27,376 nt of DNA from a virus. Shown one piece after another: positions 9,101 through 18,900 of this stretch. Every line of letters starts with the position of its first letter. Position 1 is the first letter of the stretch. Both the position numbers and the translations under genes were made by a program. The stretch lies in the IMG/VR virus record IMGVR_UViG_3300043420_000192, positions 1 to 27,376 of that record. One strand, given 5' to 3'. Under the pieces are notes generated by a model. The model saw nothing but the letters and a program-made list of their open reading frames with translations. It had not been told where the DNA came from and ran no database searches.

Positions 9101-9204
9101 GTACGTCTAAAAAATGGATGATTCAAAACGGACCTAAATTTGGTTGGTACCTTGTTGATTATCCTGGCAGTCATGGTGGACATTTTGAATATCGTGGTAA
9201 TTAA
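6172..9204 (+). CDS. Internal virion protein (gp15 position) with lytic transglycosylase and M15-peptidase-like domains
   Basis: The N-terminal 700 residues are charged and helical (RERGRQQLQDMERAAQFDLQ), as in ejected core proteins of T7 gp15 type. Two wall-hydrolase domains follow. Residues about 755-860 look like a soluble lytic transglycosylase: ES at 779-780 (candidate catalytic Glu779), then GALGIAQL at 797-804. Residues about 905-1010 match the M15/VanY peptidase pattern: SLHLHGEAID at 965-974 fits SxHxxGxAxD exactly (Zn ligands His967 and Asp974), and HGGHFEYRG at 1001-1009 supplies a third ligand, probably His1004. It probably cuts both glycan and peptide bonds of peptidoglycan as DNA is ejected. 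T7 keeps its transglycosylase in gp16 instead. Start ATG 6172 lies 10 bases after the gp14-like gene. Confidence 0.87.
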   Translation: MAQFRGYAQPRGFSPIEAPDVASKTRERGRQQLQDMERAAQFDLQQRDRMASAMRYVNEVEARNRDKIFQADQDNRDRVQKQIQNNYRTTIENAVNENKGEIDTLTSLAKFSTTAFDTVVKINQNIEEGKKLAVHQAIFNTGVSNKQLMELHKLGVNANSQSLAENSRIVELSNDLNVPIQDLVFLAKHSNAKYWSTSTAVLGNMAGSYQTHFDNNINTKFKIKDKELSLQEARDSLDGESEEAIKSRILSEFIRENLIRQNVDPSAAAQFVHPTIRAVHAEWAKEGSTLKRKIIASNAQDAINNTYSQAFSTGGAASVLAMIQQQPAGFARSKAWVDLSTYLQTEALTDNWRWAQQQLETLDSLKVDWDGREVTFKERFEKTAWYIATKQAFLDARVRDQRKHQINENDDLIRQQEWTDFAIEELQKNPDVVMADVNGAIEAWKVQFPGKPIPSELETFKLNNTVDGKFIAAKIKQVQSLDDAGVLTLEMITEMGLPNSVVPSDVRARAISRSKAQQEDPRFDGMKETLMDLAKSPRPVQAKVQGQYDPSVRLMGSHLMRQFLAEFNKLELISPGDPRNSDNAYSIVRDRFYANAKDPKFFVTRGSGLGGYSQFNRPADVDKNAAARGAQIQRTIGTLGAKALTTPGAIFSVPELEAYKQDAMKPNFAPDGRIKGIANQLRMNPIAVLDTLMQSNGLGKLPVPQFFTQFRQQADPALLRKLEAYQTEQISVRTMGSTGTYNIDLVPNKFGYNIGQLILETATKYKLSPGLLAGMLHHESIGFKDTVLTGEQPSPSGALGIAQLKPETAAEMGVDPLNIPQAIDGAARYLIKMLNHPNNPQKSMNRAIQMYHDGPTGILSPSSNPGYFNSVMSQAYKYGHLQSLQSRATLRPGFIQRTSSYDTGYGWQPVSMQDEQGRPVIMSRDAATAFAQMVQASGGAVKGSDIASSQRTKEKNIQAKGSPTSLHLHGEAIDIHGTSKKWMIQNGPKFGWYLVDYPGSHGGHFEYRGN

Positions 9205-9225
9205 CTAACCATTAAATTGAATTAA

Positions 9226-12200
9226 ATGGAATTTTATCCTGATGAGATCGTTACTGGTACGCCAGAGTTGGATCCTAATGAGGAGTTGCGTCTAAAAGAA
9301 CAAGCAAAGCAGTTAGCTGCTGAACTTGATACACTTCAAAATCAACCAACTGTTCCTCAACCAACTACACAAGGATCTCCACAACAACAAGCTCAACCTA
9401 CGGGTGAAGCACAACAACCACAACAAGGTGGTATTGATATTGGCGGTCTTGCTAGGCAAACACTTGAAGGTGCAATGGTCGTACCTGCTGGTATTGCTGA
9501 TTTTGCAGTAGAGTTTCTTAACGTATTGCCTAGTAAAGAAGTTCCTGGAGTTACAAATCCATTCCGACCTGACGGTAAAGTACAGAAACTTCCTAAGTTT
9601 CAAAGTGACATTACTCAAGGTTTTAGGGAAATTAGTAGTGTCATAGCTCCAACAATTATACTTAGTAAATTAGGTGCTGGCGCTTTTGCTGGTGCTGCTA
9701 GTGCTAGTAAACTTAAATTTCTTCAAGATCCATTTATTCGCTGGTTAGGACCAAAGGTTTTTGCTCTTGGAGTTGATGTTGGGGTTGCTGGAGTTTCTGC
9801 ACAAAGCCGGACTGATCACAACGTAACAGGTACACTTAAGAAAATCTTTCCCAATCAAACAGGTTGGATTTCAAATGATATTGCTACATTAGATAGCGAC
9901 GCTCCAGACCTTAAACTTAAAAAAACAATTGTAGAAACTGTTGGTACTGGAGTCTTTGGTGATGTTCTGGAAGGTACAGCTAAAGTAGTTAAAGGCATTC
10001 GTGGTGTACTTCGTTCTACTCAGTGGGTTCCTGAATCAGAAAAAGCTAAAAATTGGTTTGCTCGTAATTTAGGTAAAGACATTGACGACATTGAGGAAGT
10101 TATTGCTGAATCTGCCGCACGTCGTTCGGATGCTTTAGACGAACTGGGTGAGTACAACTTCTCTAAAAATGCTAACCTAGATCAACCTATGCTTGGTGTT
10201 CATGATCTTTATGGTTATGAGGAATCAGGTATTAGATCAGTAGATCCTCTCGGTATTGTTGGTGCTGCAGTTGATGTAGTACGCATTAACAATAATTATG
10301 ATAGTGTATATGGTCGAGTAGGTAGCGTCGTATCTGAAGCTGCACTTAAGTTTGGTCTTGAAGTGCCTGAGGGGATGGAGACTATTATTAAAGGTCTCGC
10401 TTCTCAACTACAAGATGCTGGTGAATATGGTTACAAGACAGCTTCTGGTCGCTATATTTCCCATAAAGAAATCGTTAATGCTGGTGAAGAATTGGCTCTC
10501 GATTTCTACAAAATGGATACACCTCAACTAAAAGAGGCTCTTAAAAGGTGGCAAGGTGTAGATGTAGATACAGGTGCTCCTGTCCTTAAAAGTGAAGCAT
10601 ATGCGGGTGTCTTTAAGACAATTAATATGCTACTTAAGGATTATGCTGACATGGACATCATGAAGGCGCAAGCTTATGTAGGGACATCTTTTGCTGGACA
10701 AGTGTCTGATATGGCTTTAGGCGCTCGCCTTATGGATGGTACTGCTGCTGTTGATCGAGCACAAGAGCAGATTCTTGATCGTCTTGAATTCTTAATGGCA
10801 CAAAAAGGTATGACTTCGTATTCACGTGGTCGTGCTTTGAATATGCTTAATCTTTGGAATCGCCTTACTGCTAAAGGTAGTGATGCTGCTAATGCTGCTT
10901 ATGCTACTCGTATTCAGAATACACTAAAAGGTGAAAAAAACGATACGCTACGGGCTATTGAAAAGATTAAAGCAGAAGCCAAACAAACTATCAATACTCT
11001 TCGTGAGGTAAAGGAGCAACGCCCTGATTTACTGGCTCCACTAATGATGGCGTATGAGTTTACTGATGGTAAAGTAGATACAATTGGTAAGCTTAATAAT
11101 TATGTCCGTAACTCTCTTGGTGTATTCAGTAAAGCAGTTTTTGATGGTGATCCTAGCATTCCTTCTACAGTAATGCGTGGATTCTGGTCTAACCTATACA
11201 ACTCAACTCTGTCTGCTATTGGTACACCAATTAAAGCTGGTGTATCTAACATTGCACTACTTGCTGAACGTCCTATTACTCAAGCTGCTGGTGCATTGAT
11301 TAATGGTGACATGGCTACCTTCCGTAAAGGTTGGTACCAATATTCTGCTGCATGGGATACCCTTAATAAAGGCTTGAGTTATATGAACCAAGTCTTTCGG
11401 CGCTCTTCTAGTGAACCATATGTTATGGCACTACGTGAGGATATGGGTGTTGCTGAAGAGAAGCAACTTGAATTGCTTAGATCCTTTGCTAATGCTAAAG
11501 CTTCTAAAGGTGAATACGGTCCTCAAGTAATGGTGGCTATGGTTGATGAGATGAATGATCTTGCAAATCACCCTTGGCTGCGTTTTGGTCAACGTGGAAT
11601 GCAAGCATTTGATGGATTCACTCAAGCTGTTATGGCTAACTGGGAAGCACGTGGTAGGGCATGGGATCAGGTAACTCAAGGTGGTAAGGTATCTCTTCAA
11701 AGCCGCAAACAATCAGATGATTTAGCTAAAAACATCTATAACCAGATGTTTGATGAAAACGATAACATCACTGATACTGCGGTAAGGTATGCTGCTGGTG
11801 AGATTTCAATGAGCCTTGATAATGCAGCTAATGATGCACTATCTAATCTCATACGTTCTGCACCTGTTCTTAAACCGTTTTTGTTGTTCACTAAAACACC
11901 ACTTAACATGGCTAAGTACTTCGGTACTCATCAACCCCTTGGTGTTTTCTTGGATCAACTGAATGCTTTTGATCGTAAGTTCCATGAAATGAGTGGGATT
12001 GAAGTAGAGCAGCTTCTATCTTCACGTGGTATTGACTATTCAATGGATAACATTGAAAGTGTCTACAATACAGTAAGAGCTGAATTAAAAGGTCGTAAGG
12101 CTTTAGGTGCAGTGAGTGTGATGGGTGCTGTTGGTTTGTTTATGAGCGACAACATCACTGGTGATGGTCTTTACGACAAGGAAAAGCAACGTCTTCGCCG

Positions 12201-13149
12201 TGATGCTGATTGGCAAAAGCGTTCTATACGTCTACCTGGTGGTGAATGGGTCAGCTATGATGGTATTCCAGGTGTAAGTGATTGGCTTGCACTAACAGTT
12301 AACATCATGGATAACTTTGATAGCCTTAATTCAGCTGAACTTGCTGAAAGTTTACGTGCTGCTGGTTTTGTCCTTAGTGCTACAATTACAGATAAATCTA
12401 TGTTGGCTGCTTTAGAGCCACTTAATGATATTGTTCGCGGTGATGTAGGCGCTATTAATCGCTGGACATCTTCATTTATGTCTAGTGCAACAATGCCTGG
12501 AGCTAGTTTGCTGTCTGAATTTGGGCGCCTCATGATGCCTGCTAAGAAAGAACTTGAAAATAACTTCCTTGATCTTGTCGCTAATCGGAATCCTATTCTT
12601 AAACAGAATCTCCCTGATTCTTATGATTGGATTGATGGCGGTAAAGTTGGTGTACCGGCTAATTTCTTTGCACGGGTATGGAACAACTATCTTCCTTGGA
12701 AGGTAAGTGGTTCCATCTCTCCTGAAAAACAATTCTTGATTGACATTGAGTATGATGCTCGCCCTACACTCCGTACAAATGGACGTGGCGTTGAATATAG
12801 CAACGAGGAGCGTTCAGAAGTAATGAATCTGATGGGTCAACAAGGTTTGTTTAAAGAAGCAATTCAACAAGTTATGCAAACTCAAGAAGGCAAAGAATTC
12901 CGTAAAGAGTTTAAGCGTGCTCGTGAAGCTAACCTTCCGGTTGATGTAGAAAGCTTTAAAGGTATTCATATGATGCTTGATTCCGCTTTACGCTCATCTA
13001 CTCGTTATGCTGAGGCATTCGTCTCTACTAGAGATAGAATTGAACAAAAACAATTCCAGAATCAAACACTTGAAAACTTTTTAAGCGTCGGTGATACTGA
13101 AGGTGCCGAACAATTCCTCAAAGATTTCGAACAAACAATGTCCTACTAA
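9226..13149 (+). CDS. Internal virion protein (T7 gp16-like), ejection channel
   Basis: At 1307 residues it is nearly the length of T7 gp16 (1318) and occupies the same place between the gp15-like gene and the tail fibre. The N-terminus (MEFYPDEIVTGTPELDPNEE) is followed by a Gln/Pro/Thr linker (about residues 38-72), not by a transglycosylase domain; that activity is in the preceding protein. Hydrophobic, Gly/Ala-rich segments occur at about 145-195, 650-720 (NSTLSAIGTPIKAGVSNIAL), about 875-900 and 955-975 (KALGAVSVMGAVGLFM). They suit a protein that refolds across the host membrane during DNA entry. The rest is helical and charged. Function is inferred from position, size and composition. 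Confidence 0.85.
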   Translation: MEFYPDEIVTGTPELDPNEELRLKEQAKQLAAELDTLQNQPTVPQPTTQGSPQQQAQPTGEAQQPQQGGIDIGGLARQTLEGAMVVPAGIADFAVEFLNVLPSKEVPGVTNPFRPDGKVQKLPKFQSDITQGFREISSVIAPTIILSKLGAGAFAGAASASKLKFLQDPFIRWLGPKVFALGVDVGVAGVSAQSRTDHNVTGTLKKIFPNQTGWISNDIATLDSDAPDLKLKKTIVETVGTGVFGDVLEGTAKVVKGIRGVLRSTQWVPESEKAKNWFARNLGKDIDDIEEVIAESAARRSDALDELGEYNFSKNANLDQPMLGVHDLYGYEESGIRSVDPLGIVGAAVDVVRINNNYDSVYGRVGSVVSEAALKFGLEVPEGMETIIKGLASQLQDAGEYGYKTASGRYISHKEIVNAGEELALDFYKMDTPQLKEALKRWQGVDVDTGAPVLKSEAYAGVFKTINMLLKDYADMDIMKAQAYVGTSFAGQVSDMALGARLMDGTAAVDRAQEQILDRLEFLMAQKGMTSYSRGRALNMLNLWNRLTAKGSDAANAAYATRIQNTLKGEKNDTLRAIEKIKAEAKQTINTLREVKEQRPDLLAPLMMAYEFTDGKVDTIGKLNNYVRNSLGVFSKAVFDGDPSIPSTVMRGFWSNLYNSTLSAIGTPIKAGVSNIALLAERPITQAAGALINGDMATFRKGWYQYSAAWDTLNKGLSYMNQVFRRSSSEPYVMALREDMGVAEEKQLELLRSFANAKASKGEYGPQVMVAMVDEMNDLANHPWLRFGQRGMQAFDGFTQAVMANWEARGRAWDQVTQGGKVSLQSRKQSDDLAKNIYNQMFDENDNITDTAVRYAAGEISMSLDNAANDALSNLIRSAPVLKPFLLFTKTPLNMAKYFGTHQPLGVFLDQLNAFDRKFHEMSGIEVEQLLSSRGIDYSMDNIESVYNTVRAELKGRKALGAVSVMGAVGLFMSDNITGDGLYDKEKQRLRRDADWQKRSIRLPGGEWVSYDGIPGVSDWLALTVNIMDNFDSLNSAELAESLRAAGFVLSATITDKSMLAALEPLNDIVRGDVGAINRWTSSFMSSATMPGASLLSEFGRLMMPAKKELENNFLDLVANRNPILKQNLPDSYDWIDGGKVGVPANFFARVWNNYLPWKVSGSISPEKQFLIDIEYDARPTLRTNGRGVEYSNEERSEVMNLMGQQGLFKEAIQQVMQTQEGKEFRKEFKRAREANLPVDVESFKGIHMMLDSALRSSTRYAEAFVSTRDRIEQKQFQNQTLENFLSVGDTEGAEQFLKDFEQTMSY

Positions 13150-13181
13150 TGCTCCACCGCATTTACCTACTCTATTAAGTG

Positions 13182-15929
13182 ATGGCTATTACTCAATTTG
13201 AATACACTGGAACTGGAGCACAAACCTTTTTCCCGTTCCCTGTAGGGTTTGAATATATTGATACTTCAGAAATCATTGTAGAAGTAGATAGGACAGTTGT
13301 CTCTTCTAGTACTTATACAGTTGATAATACAGGTGTTACTTTTAATACAGCACCTGCTGATGGTCTTCGTATTCTAATCACACGTCAAACAGATATTGAC
13401 GAAGCTCGTGCTGTTTTTTACTCAAGTTCAGCAATTCGAGCTGTAGATCTAAATACTAACTTCGATCAATCTCGCTTCTCTGTACAAGAATGGCGTGATC
13501 AGAAGGCTCCTCTTTACAACGCTGTCTTCAAAGATCGCATTGATATGGATGGTAACCCCATCATCAATGTAGAAGATCCTACTAATGCACAGGATGCTGC
13601 TACCAAGAACTACGTAGACACTACAACGTGGAACGTAACTGATGAGACGCTACAAAGTGGTGAGGCTTGGGTTGGTAGTAATGATTATATTGCTACTACC
13701 CAATCTATTGATCAACGCATTGATGCCAAGATCGACACTGCTATCACCAGTGATATTGCAGGAGCTGATGGTATCACCGTAATTGATGATGGTGACGGTA
13801 CTATTACTCTTGGTCTTGCTGATGACTCTATTGACTTTGACAAGATCAAAGGTGTAGATATCATCACTGAGTCTGAACAGGATGCTGGTAGTCCTGCTCC
13901 ATCTGATAGCAACCTCTTTACTGGTGCTGCTTCATCTAAGCGGTTTGATACTATTGTATCTGACTCTACTCCTGTTGGTAGTGATTGGGAAGTAGGTAAG
14001 ACTTGGCTGCAACAGGTTCCTGATAACACTCTGTCTATTTGGAATGGTAGCAACTGGATTGGTGTTGCTTCTGGTGGTACATTCCTTACACAGCCTACTG
14101 TTATCTACGTTGACTCTGTTAACGGTAATGATAGCTTTGATGGTCACCGTATCATCAACCCAAAGAAGACTATCAAGAACGCTGTAGCCTCTGCTAATGC
14201 TGGTGATATTGTCTATGTGGTTCCTGGTGTTTATCAGGAAGTACTGCCGATTGATATTACTGTAAGTAACCTGTCTATTGTTGGTCAGTCTATCCGTAGC
14301 TGCTTCATTCACCCCACTGCTGCTACTGAGACTCAGACAATGTTCCGCTGTAATAGCGGTACGTACATCACTGGATTTACCTTTGCTGGTTTGAAAGCAA
14401 CTGGTACACGTGGTGATCACCCAGTAGATGATGATCCGGTATATGGTCTACCTGCTAACCAAGGTTGGGTGGCTGGGTTCTATCCCGGTTGTATCGTTAA
14501 GAAGAGTCCGTATATCCAGAACTGTACTAACTTTGCAGACTCTGGTATCAATAACAACAGCTTCGATCCTAATAACTTTGCTGGTACTGGTGGTGACCTA
14601 ACTTCTGGTCCTACTGGTGGTGGTATTTTCGTTGATGGTTCGTTGCCTGATTCATCTAGCCCACTCCGTAGCTTTGTTGTTGATAGCTTTACTCAGATCT
14701 GCCTTGATGGTCCTGGTTGTCTGGTAGCTAATAATGGCTATGCACAGCTTGTTAGCTTCTTTGGTACGTTCTGTCATTACCACACCAAAGCATTGAGTGG
14801 TGGTCAAGTTAACCTTACCAACAGCACAACTGACTTTGGTCGTTATGGTTTGATTGCTGATGGTAAGAGTACTACTGCTATCTTTACTGCAACAGCTAAT
14901 GGTGCAGCAAGTGCAGGTGACATTACCTTTGCTATTAACCAGCCGGTTGATAATTGGTTTGGTTCTGCTACACGTCCACTAGACAATATGATGGTACAGA
15001 TCGGTAGTGATATCTATCCGATCCTGTCTTCTAGTGCTAATGGTCTTGGTTGGAACGTAACTATTAGTAACCCCAATCCAGCTAACCGTGCTGAGAACCT
15101 TGGTCTTGATAATAGTCATGCTAACGGTGCTGCTGTAAGTTTCTTCCTTAGGTCTCTTGTTAGTACCTCTGGTCATACGTTTGAGTATGCTGGTAGTGGT
15201 ACTGACTACACAGCACTACCTGAGAATGGTGGTGTTGCTGATGAACTTAAGCAGACAGTTAACCTGAATGAGGGTCGTGTTTGGCAGTCTAGTACTGACC
15301 AGAACGGTAAGTTTAAGGTTGGTGATACGTTTGAAGTTGATCAGAAGACTGGCTTTGTTACTATTGATCCCCAGTCGTATTCCACTAATCTTGTATCAGA
15401 TCTGAGTCCACAACTTGGTGGTGACTTGGATGTACTGGATAAGAAGATTACGACAACACTAAGCAATGGTGATGTTGTCATTACTCCTAACGGTAGTGGC
15501 CAAATCAAGTTGACAAATTCTCAACTTGTTACTAACTTTGACGTTCAAACCTATGCGATCAATACATCTACCACTGATGGAGATATTGATCTAGATGCTA
15601 ACGGTAGTGGTCTGATTAAAGTTACTGAGTATAATCTTAGTCAAGTTCCTATTGTTACTCAACATGATGTAGGTGAGGATCTCAATGAGATTCCTTTGAA
15701 CTACATGCTTGGTGAAGTTGCTTATCAAAACAAAGATCTTGTCTCTATTGATAGCCTTTACCTTGAAACTGGAACTACTGTATCTGCCTTACCTACTGGT
15801 CCTGTTGGACGTGTATTCCGAGTAACTGATGCCAATAGTCCAAGTGTTGGTTCTACTGTTACTGGCGGTGGAGCGGCTAATGCACTTGTCTGGTACAACG
15901 GTACAAACTGGACTGTAATTGGAGTATAA
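13182..15929 (+). CDS. Tail fibre protein (T7 gp17-like N-terminus) with beta-helix
   Basis: Residues 1-110 match the T7 tail fibre N-terminal domain that docks on the tail: FEYTGTGAQTFFPFPVGFEY, the YTVDNTGVTFNTAPADG block and IRAVDLNTNFDQS. A phage fibre motif NAQDAATKNYVD follows (about 136-147). From about residue 305 the pattern IYVDSVNGNDSFDG...PKKTIKNA...GDIVYVVPGVYQE is characteristic of right-handed beta-helix proteins. RVWQSSTDQNGKFKVGDTF (about 698) and two GDV/GDI..ANGSG blocks near 760-805 resemble motifs of cyanophage structural fibres. ATG 13182 is preferred over the adjoining GTG 13179. It likely forms trimeric fibres for host contact. The next gene, another adhesin, follows by three bases. 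Confidence 0.9.
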   Translation: MAITQFEYTGTGAQTFFPFPVGFEYIDTSEIIVEVDRTVVSSSTYTVDNTGVTFNTAPADGLRILITRQTDIDEARAVFYSSSAIRAVDLNTNFDQSRFSVQEWRDQKAPLYNAVFKDRIDMDGNPIINVEDPTNAQDAATKNYVDTTTWNVTDETLQSGEAWVGSNDYIATTQSIDQRIDAKIDTAITSDIAGADGITVIDDGDGTITLGLADDSIDFDKIKGVDIITESEQDAGSPAPSDSNLFTGAASSKRFDTIVSDSTPVGSDWEVGKTWLQQVPDNTLSIWNGSNWIGVASGGTFLTQPTVIYVDSVNGNDSFDGHRIINPKKTIKNAVASANAGDIVYVVPGVYQEVLPIDITVSNLSIVGQSIRSCFIHPTAATETQTMFRCNSGTYITGFTFAGLKATGTRGDHPVDDDPVYGLPANQGWVAGFYPGCIVKKSPYIQNCTNFADSGINNNSFDPNNFAGTGGDLTSGPTGGGIFVDGSLPDSSSPLRSFVVDSFTQICLDGPGCLVANNGYAQLVSFFGTFCHYHTKALSGGQVNLTNSTTDFGRYGLIADGKSTTAIFTATANGAASAGDITFAINQPVDNWFGSATRPLDNMMVQIGSDIYPILSSSANGLGWNVTISNPNPANRAENLGLDNSHANGAAVSFFLRSLVSTSGHTFEYAGSGTDYTALPENGGVADELKQTVNLNEGRVWQSSTDQNGKFKVGDTFEVDQKTGFVTIDPQSYSTNLVSDLSPQLGGDLDVLDKKITTTLSNGDVVITPNGSGQIKLTNSQLVTNFDVQTYAINTSTTDGDIDLDANGSGLIKVTEYNLSQVPIVTQHDVGEDLNEIPLNYMLGEVAYQNKDLVSIDSLYLETGTTVSALPTGPVGRVFRVTDANSPSVGSTVTGGGAANALVWYNGTNWTVIGV

Positions 15930-15932
15930 ATT

Positions 15933-18900
15933 ATGACTATCAAACATCTTTACCCTGACTCACGACCTACACTTGACCTGAAGTTTGCCAAGGATAAAAC
16001 ATTAGATCCACGCATCACCTTTACTCGTGCATCATCTGGTACGTATGTAGATGAGAATGGTGTCATCCAAAGTGCTGCAAGTGGTGTGGCACGATTTGAC
16101 CATGATCCAGTGACGAATGAGAGTCTTGGATTGTTGGTGGAGGAGGCGAGGACGAATCTGATACCACGTAGTGAAGAACTAAGCGTAGGGTGGACTGCTG
16201 TTAACGCCACTGCTATTGATTACTCCGCATTGTCTCCTGAAAACGAGTTCAATGGAGCTTCTTTGACGGAGGACTCTGCTTCATCAAGCCATGCTGTTAC
16301 TAGGAGAATCACCGGGATAACGCATGACGCTACATATACGGCAAGCGTTTATTTAAAAGCAAACGGTAGATCTACTGCTCAATTTTGGATTGACTATGCC
16401 TATACGCCGCCTAGCTATATGAACATTGATCTAAGCAATGGTACTTATACAGCACTTGGTGGAACGGCTACTACGTCTCTTGTTTCTTACGGTAATGGCT
16501 GGTATAGAGCTTCAATAAGTCTTACAAACACTGCTCCTGGTAATTTTATTGATATTAAGGTATTTTTGACAGACGCCTCCTTCAACTCAACTTATCAAGG
16601 AGATGGAACCTCTGGCATTTACATCTGGGGAGCCCAACTAGAAGCCGGAACCTTCCCAACCTCCTACATCCCAACCCCTGCAATCTTCACCAGTCGCGCC
16701 TCTACTGCCACGTACTACGACGCTAACGGTATTATCCAGACTGCTGCTATTGATGTAGCACGTGATAATGCTTATTTCCCTGATGAGAATGGCGTGATGC
16801 AACCGGCGGGGTTGTTGTTGGAGGCGGCAGGGACGAATTTAATGTCTTATAGTGAAGATTTTTCCACTGGCTGGAGTACAATTAGAGCTACCATCACCGC
16901 TGGATCTGGCGTTTCGCCTGATGGAACCAATAGTGCTAGTTTATTTGAGTCAACAACTACAAGCACAGCATCTATTTCGCAAACAATTTCAACAAGTGGC
17001 AATGCCACTCTTAGCGTGTACGCCAAGGCTGGGACATCTTCTCAGTTAATTGTTTATCTAAATGGAGCTACGGCTTGGTTTGATCTTCTTGCGGGTACAG
17101 TTGGCACAACAAATGATGGCACGGCTTCAGTAATTAAGATCGCCAACGGTTGGTACCGTTGCTCTTTAACCTCCACACTCGCCACAACTCAAGTGAAACG
17201 TTTTTATGTGGGTGGAGCTGGGGACGGTGACTATAGCAACACCATAGGAGCAAACCTACTTGTCTGGGGCGCCCAACTAGAAGAATCCCCCTACCCCACC
17301 TCCTACATCCCCACCAGTGGATCAACGGTAACTCGTGCTGCTGATATCTCCACCAGTTCTCAAGTGCAACGGACGGCGGACATTGTAACTGTACCAAACA
17401 CTGGTTATTACGACATTTATGATTACACCATCATTAACCAACCGTTTGGTGTGGCTGGTGGTTCTAACACACTAAATATTGTTGGACCGTACGCTAAACG
17501 TACAACAGTATTCCCCGATGAACTAACTCAACCAATTATCCGTAGTCTTGCTGGACAAACTGATGAGTTTTGGAGATGGCGTGTAACTGGTGGTAGTTTC
17601 GGTCTTCCTAACTTTACCACTGATGGACAGGTAACGGTTGACTGGGGTGATGGAACGGTTGAGACTTTGACGACTAGTGATCATACATTTACTGATGGTA
17701 AGACGTATCACGAGATTGGGTTTAGGTTGGATAGTGGGACTTATTTCCGCCCATCCATCAGTAACAATGCAAGTCACGATACAAAGGTAGTGGCGGTTGG
17801 TCCAGCTCCAGAAAGTATGAAACTAAATGCTACTAACGCTTTTTATGGATGCAGCTCTCTTAAAGCGTTTGATGCAACAGTTGATACGTCTAGTATAATT
17901 AACTTTCTCAATGCTTGGCAAGAATGCTCTAGCCTTACAAGCTTCCCGTTAATTGATACTTCTAGTGGGATTGATTTTACCAGCGCCTGGCTTAACTGCA
18001 CCAGCCTTACTAGCTTCCCATTAATTGATACTTCTAGTGGGATTAGCTTTCAATCTGCTTGGCGCAACTGCTCCAGCCTTACTAGCTTCCCGTTAATTGA
18101 TACGTCTAGTGGGACTAACTTTGTCAATGCTTGGTACGGCTGCAACAGTCTCACAAGCTTCCCGTTGATTGATACTTCAAGTGGAACTAACTTTAATGGT
18201 ACTTGGACAACCTGCTCCAGCCTCACAAGCTTCCCATTAATTGATACTTCTAGTGGGACAAACTTTAGTAGTGCTTGGACAACCTGCTCCAGCCTTACAA
18301 GCTTCCCGTTAATTAATACTTCTAGTGGGACTAACTTCCAAAACGCCTGGTACAACTGCAACAGCCTTACTAGCTTCCCATTAATTGACACGTCTAGTGG
18401 GACTAGCTTTAGCAGTGCATGGTACAACTGCAACAGCCTTACTAGCTTCCCGTTAATTGATACGTCTAGTGGGACTAACTTTAATACTACTTGGCGTGGT
18501 TGCTCCAGCCTCACTAGCTTCCCATTGATTGACACTTCTAGTGGGACTAACTTTGCCTATGCTTGGTACTTGTGCTCCAGCCTCACTAGCTTCCCATTAA
18601 TTGATACGTCTAGTGGGACTAACTTTAATTCCGCCTGGCGCTCCTGCTTCAGTCTCACTAGTTTCCCGTTGCTTGATACTTCTAGTGGAACAAACTTCAC
18701 TTTAGCCTGGTACAACTGCTCCAGCCTTACTAGCTTCCCGTTGATTGATACGTCTAGTGGAACAACCTTCAACCAAGCTTGGCAAAACTGCTCCAGTCTC
18801 ACTAGTTTCCCCTCCAACTTCTTCGATTCTTGGACTGGTACTCCTGCCAATGATTGCTTTGTCAACACTTGGTTAGGTTGCTCTTCACTCACCGCCACAT

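Noticed and set aside
17943-18806. CRISPR-like or diversity-generating retroelement target
   Set aside because: The 72-bp units are contiguous and code in frame without spacers, so this is not a CRISPR. Variable codons are not limited to adenine changes, and no reverse transcriptase or template repeat lies in the window.
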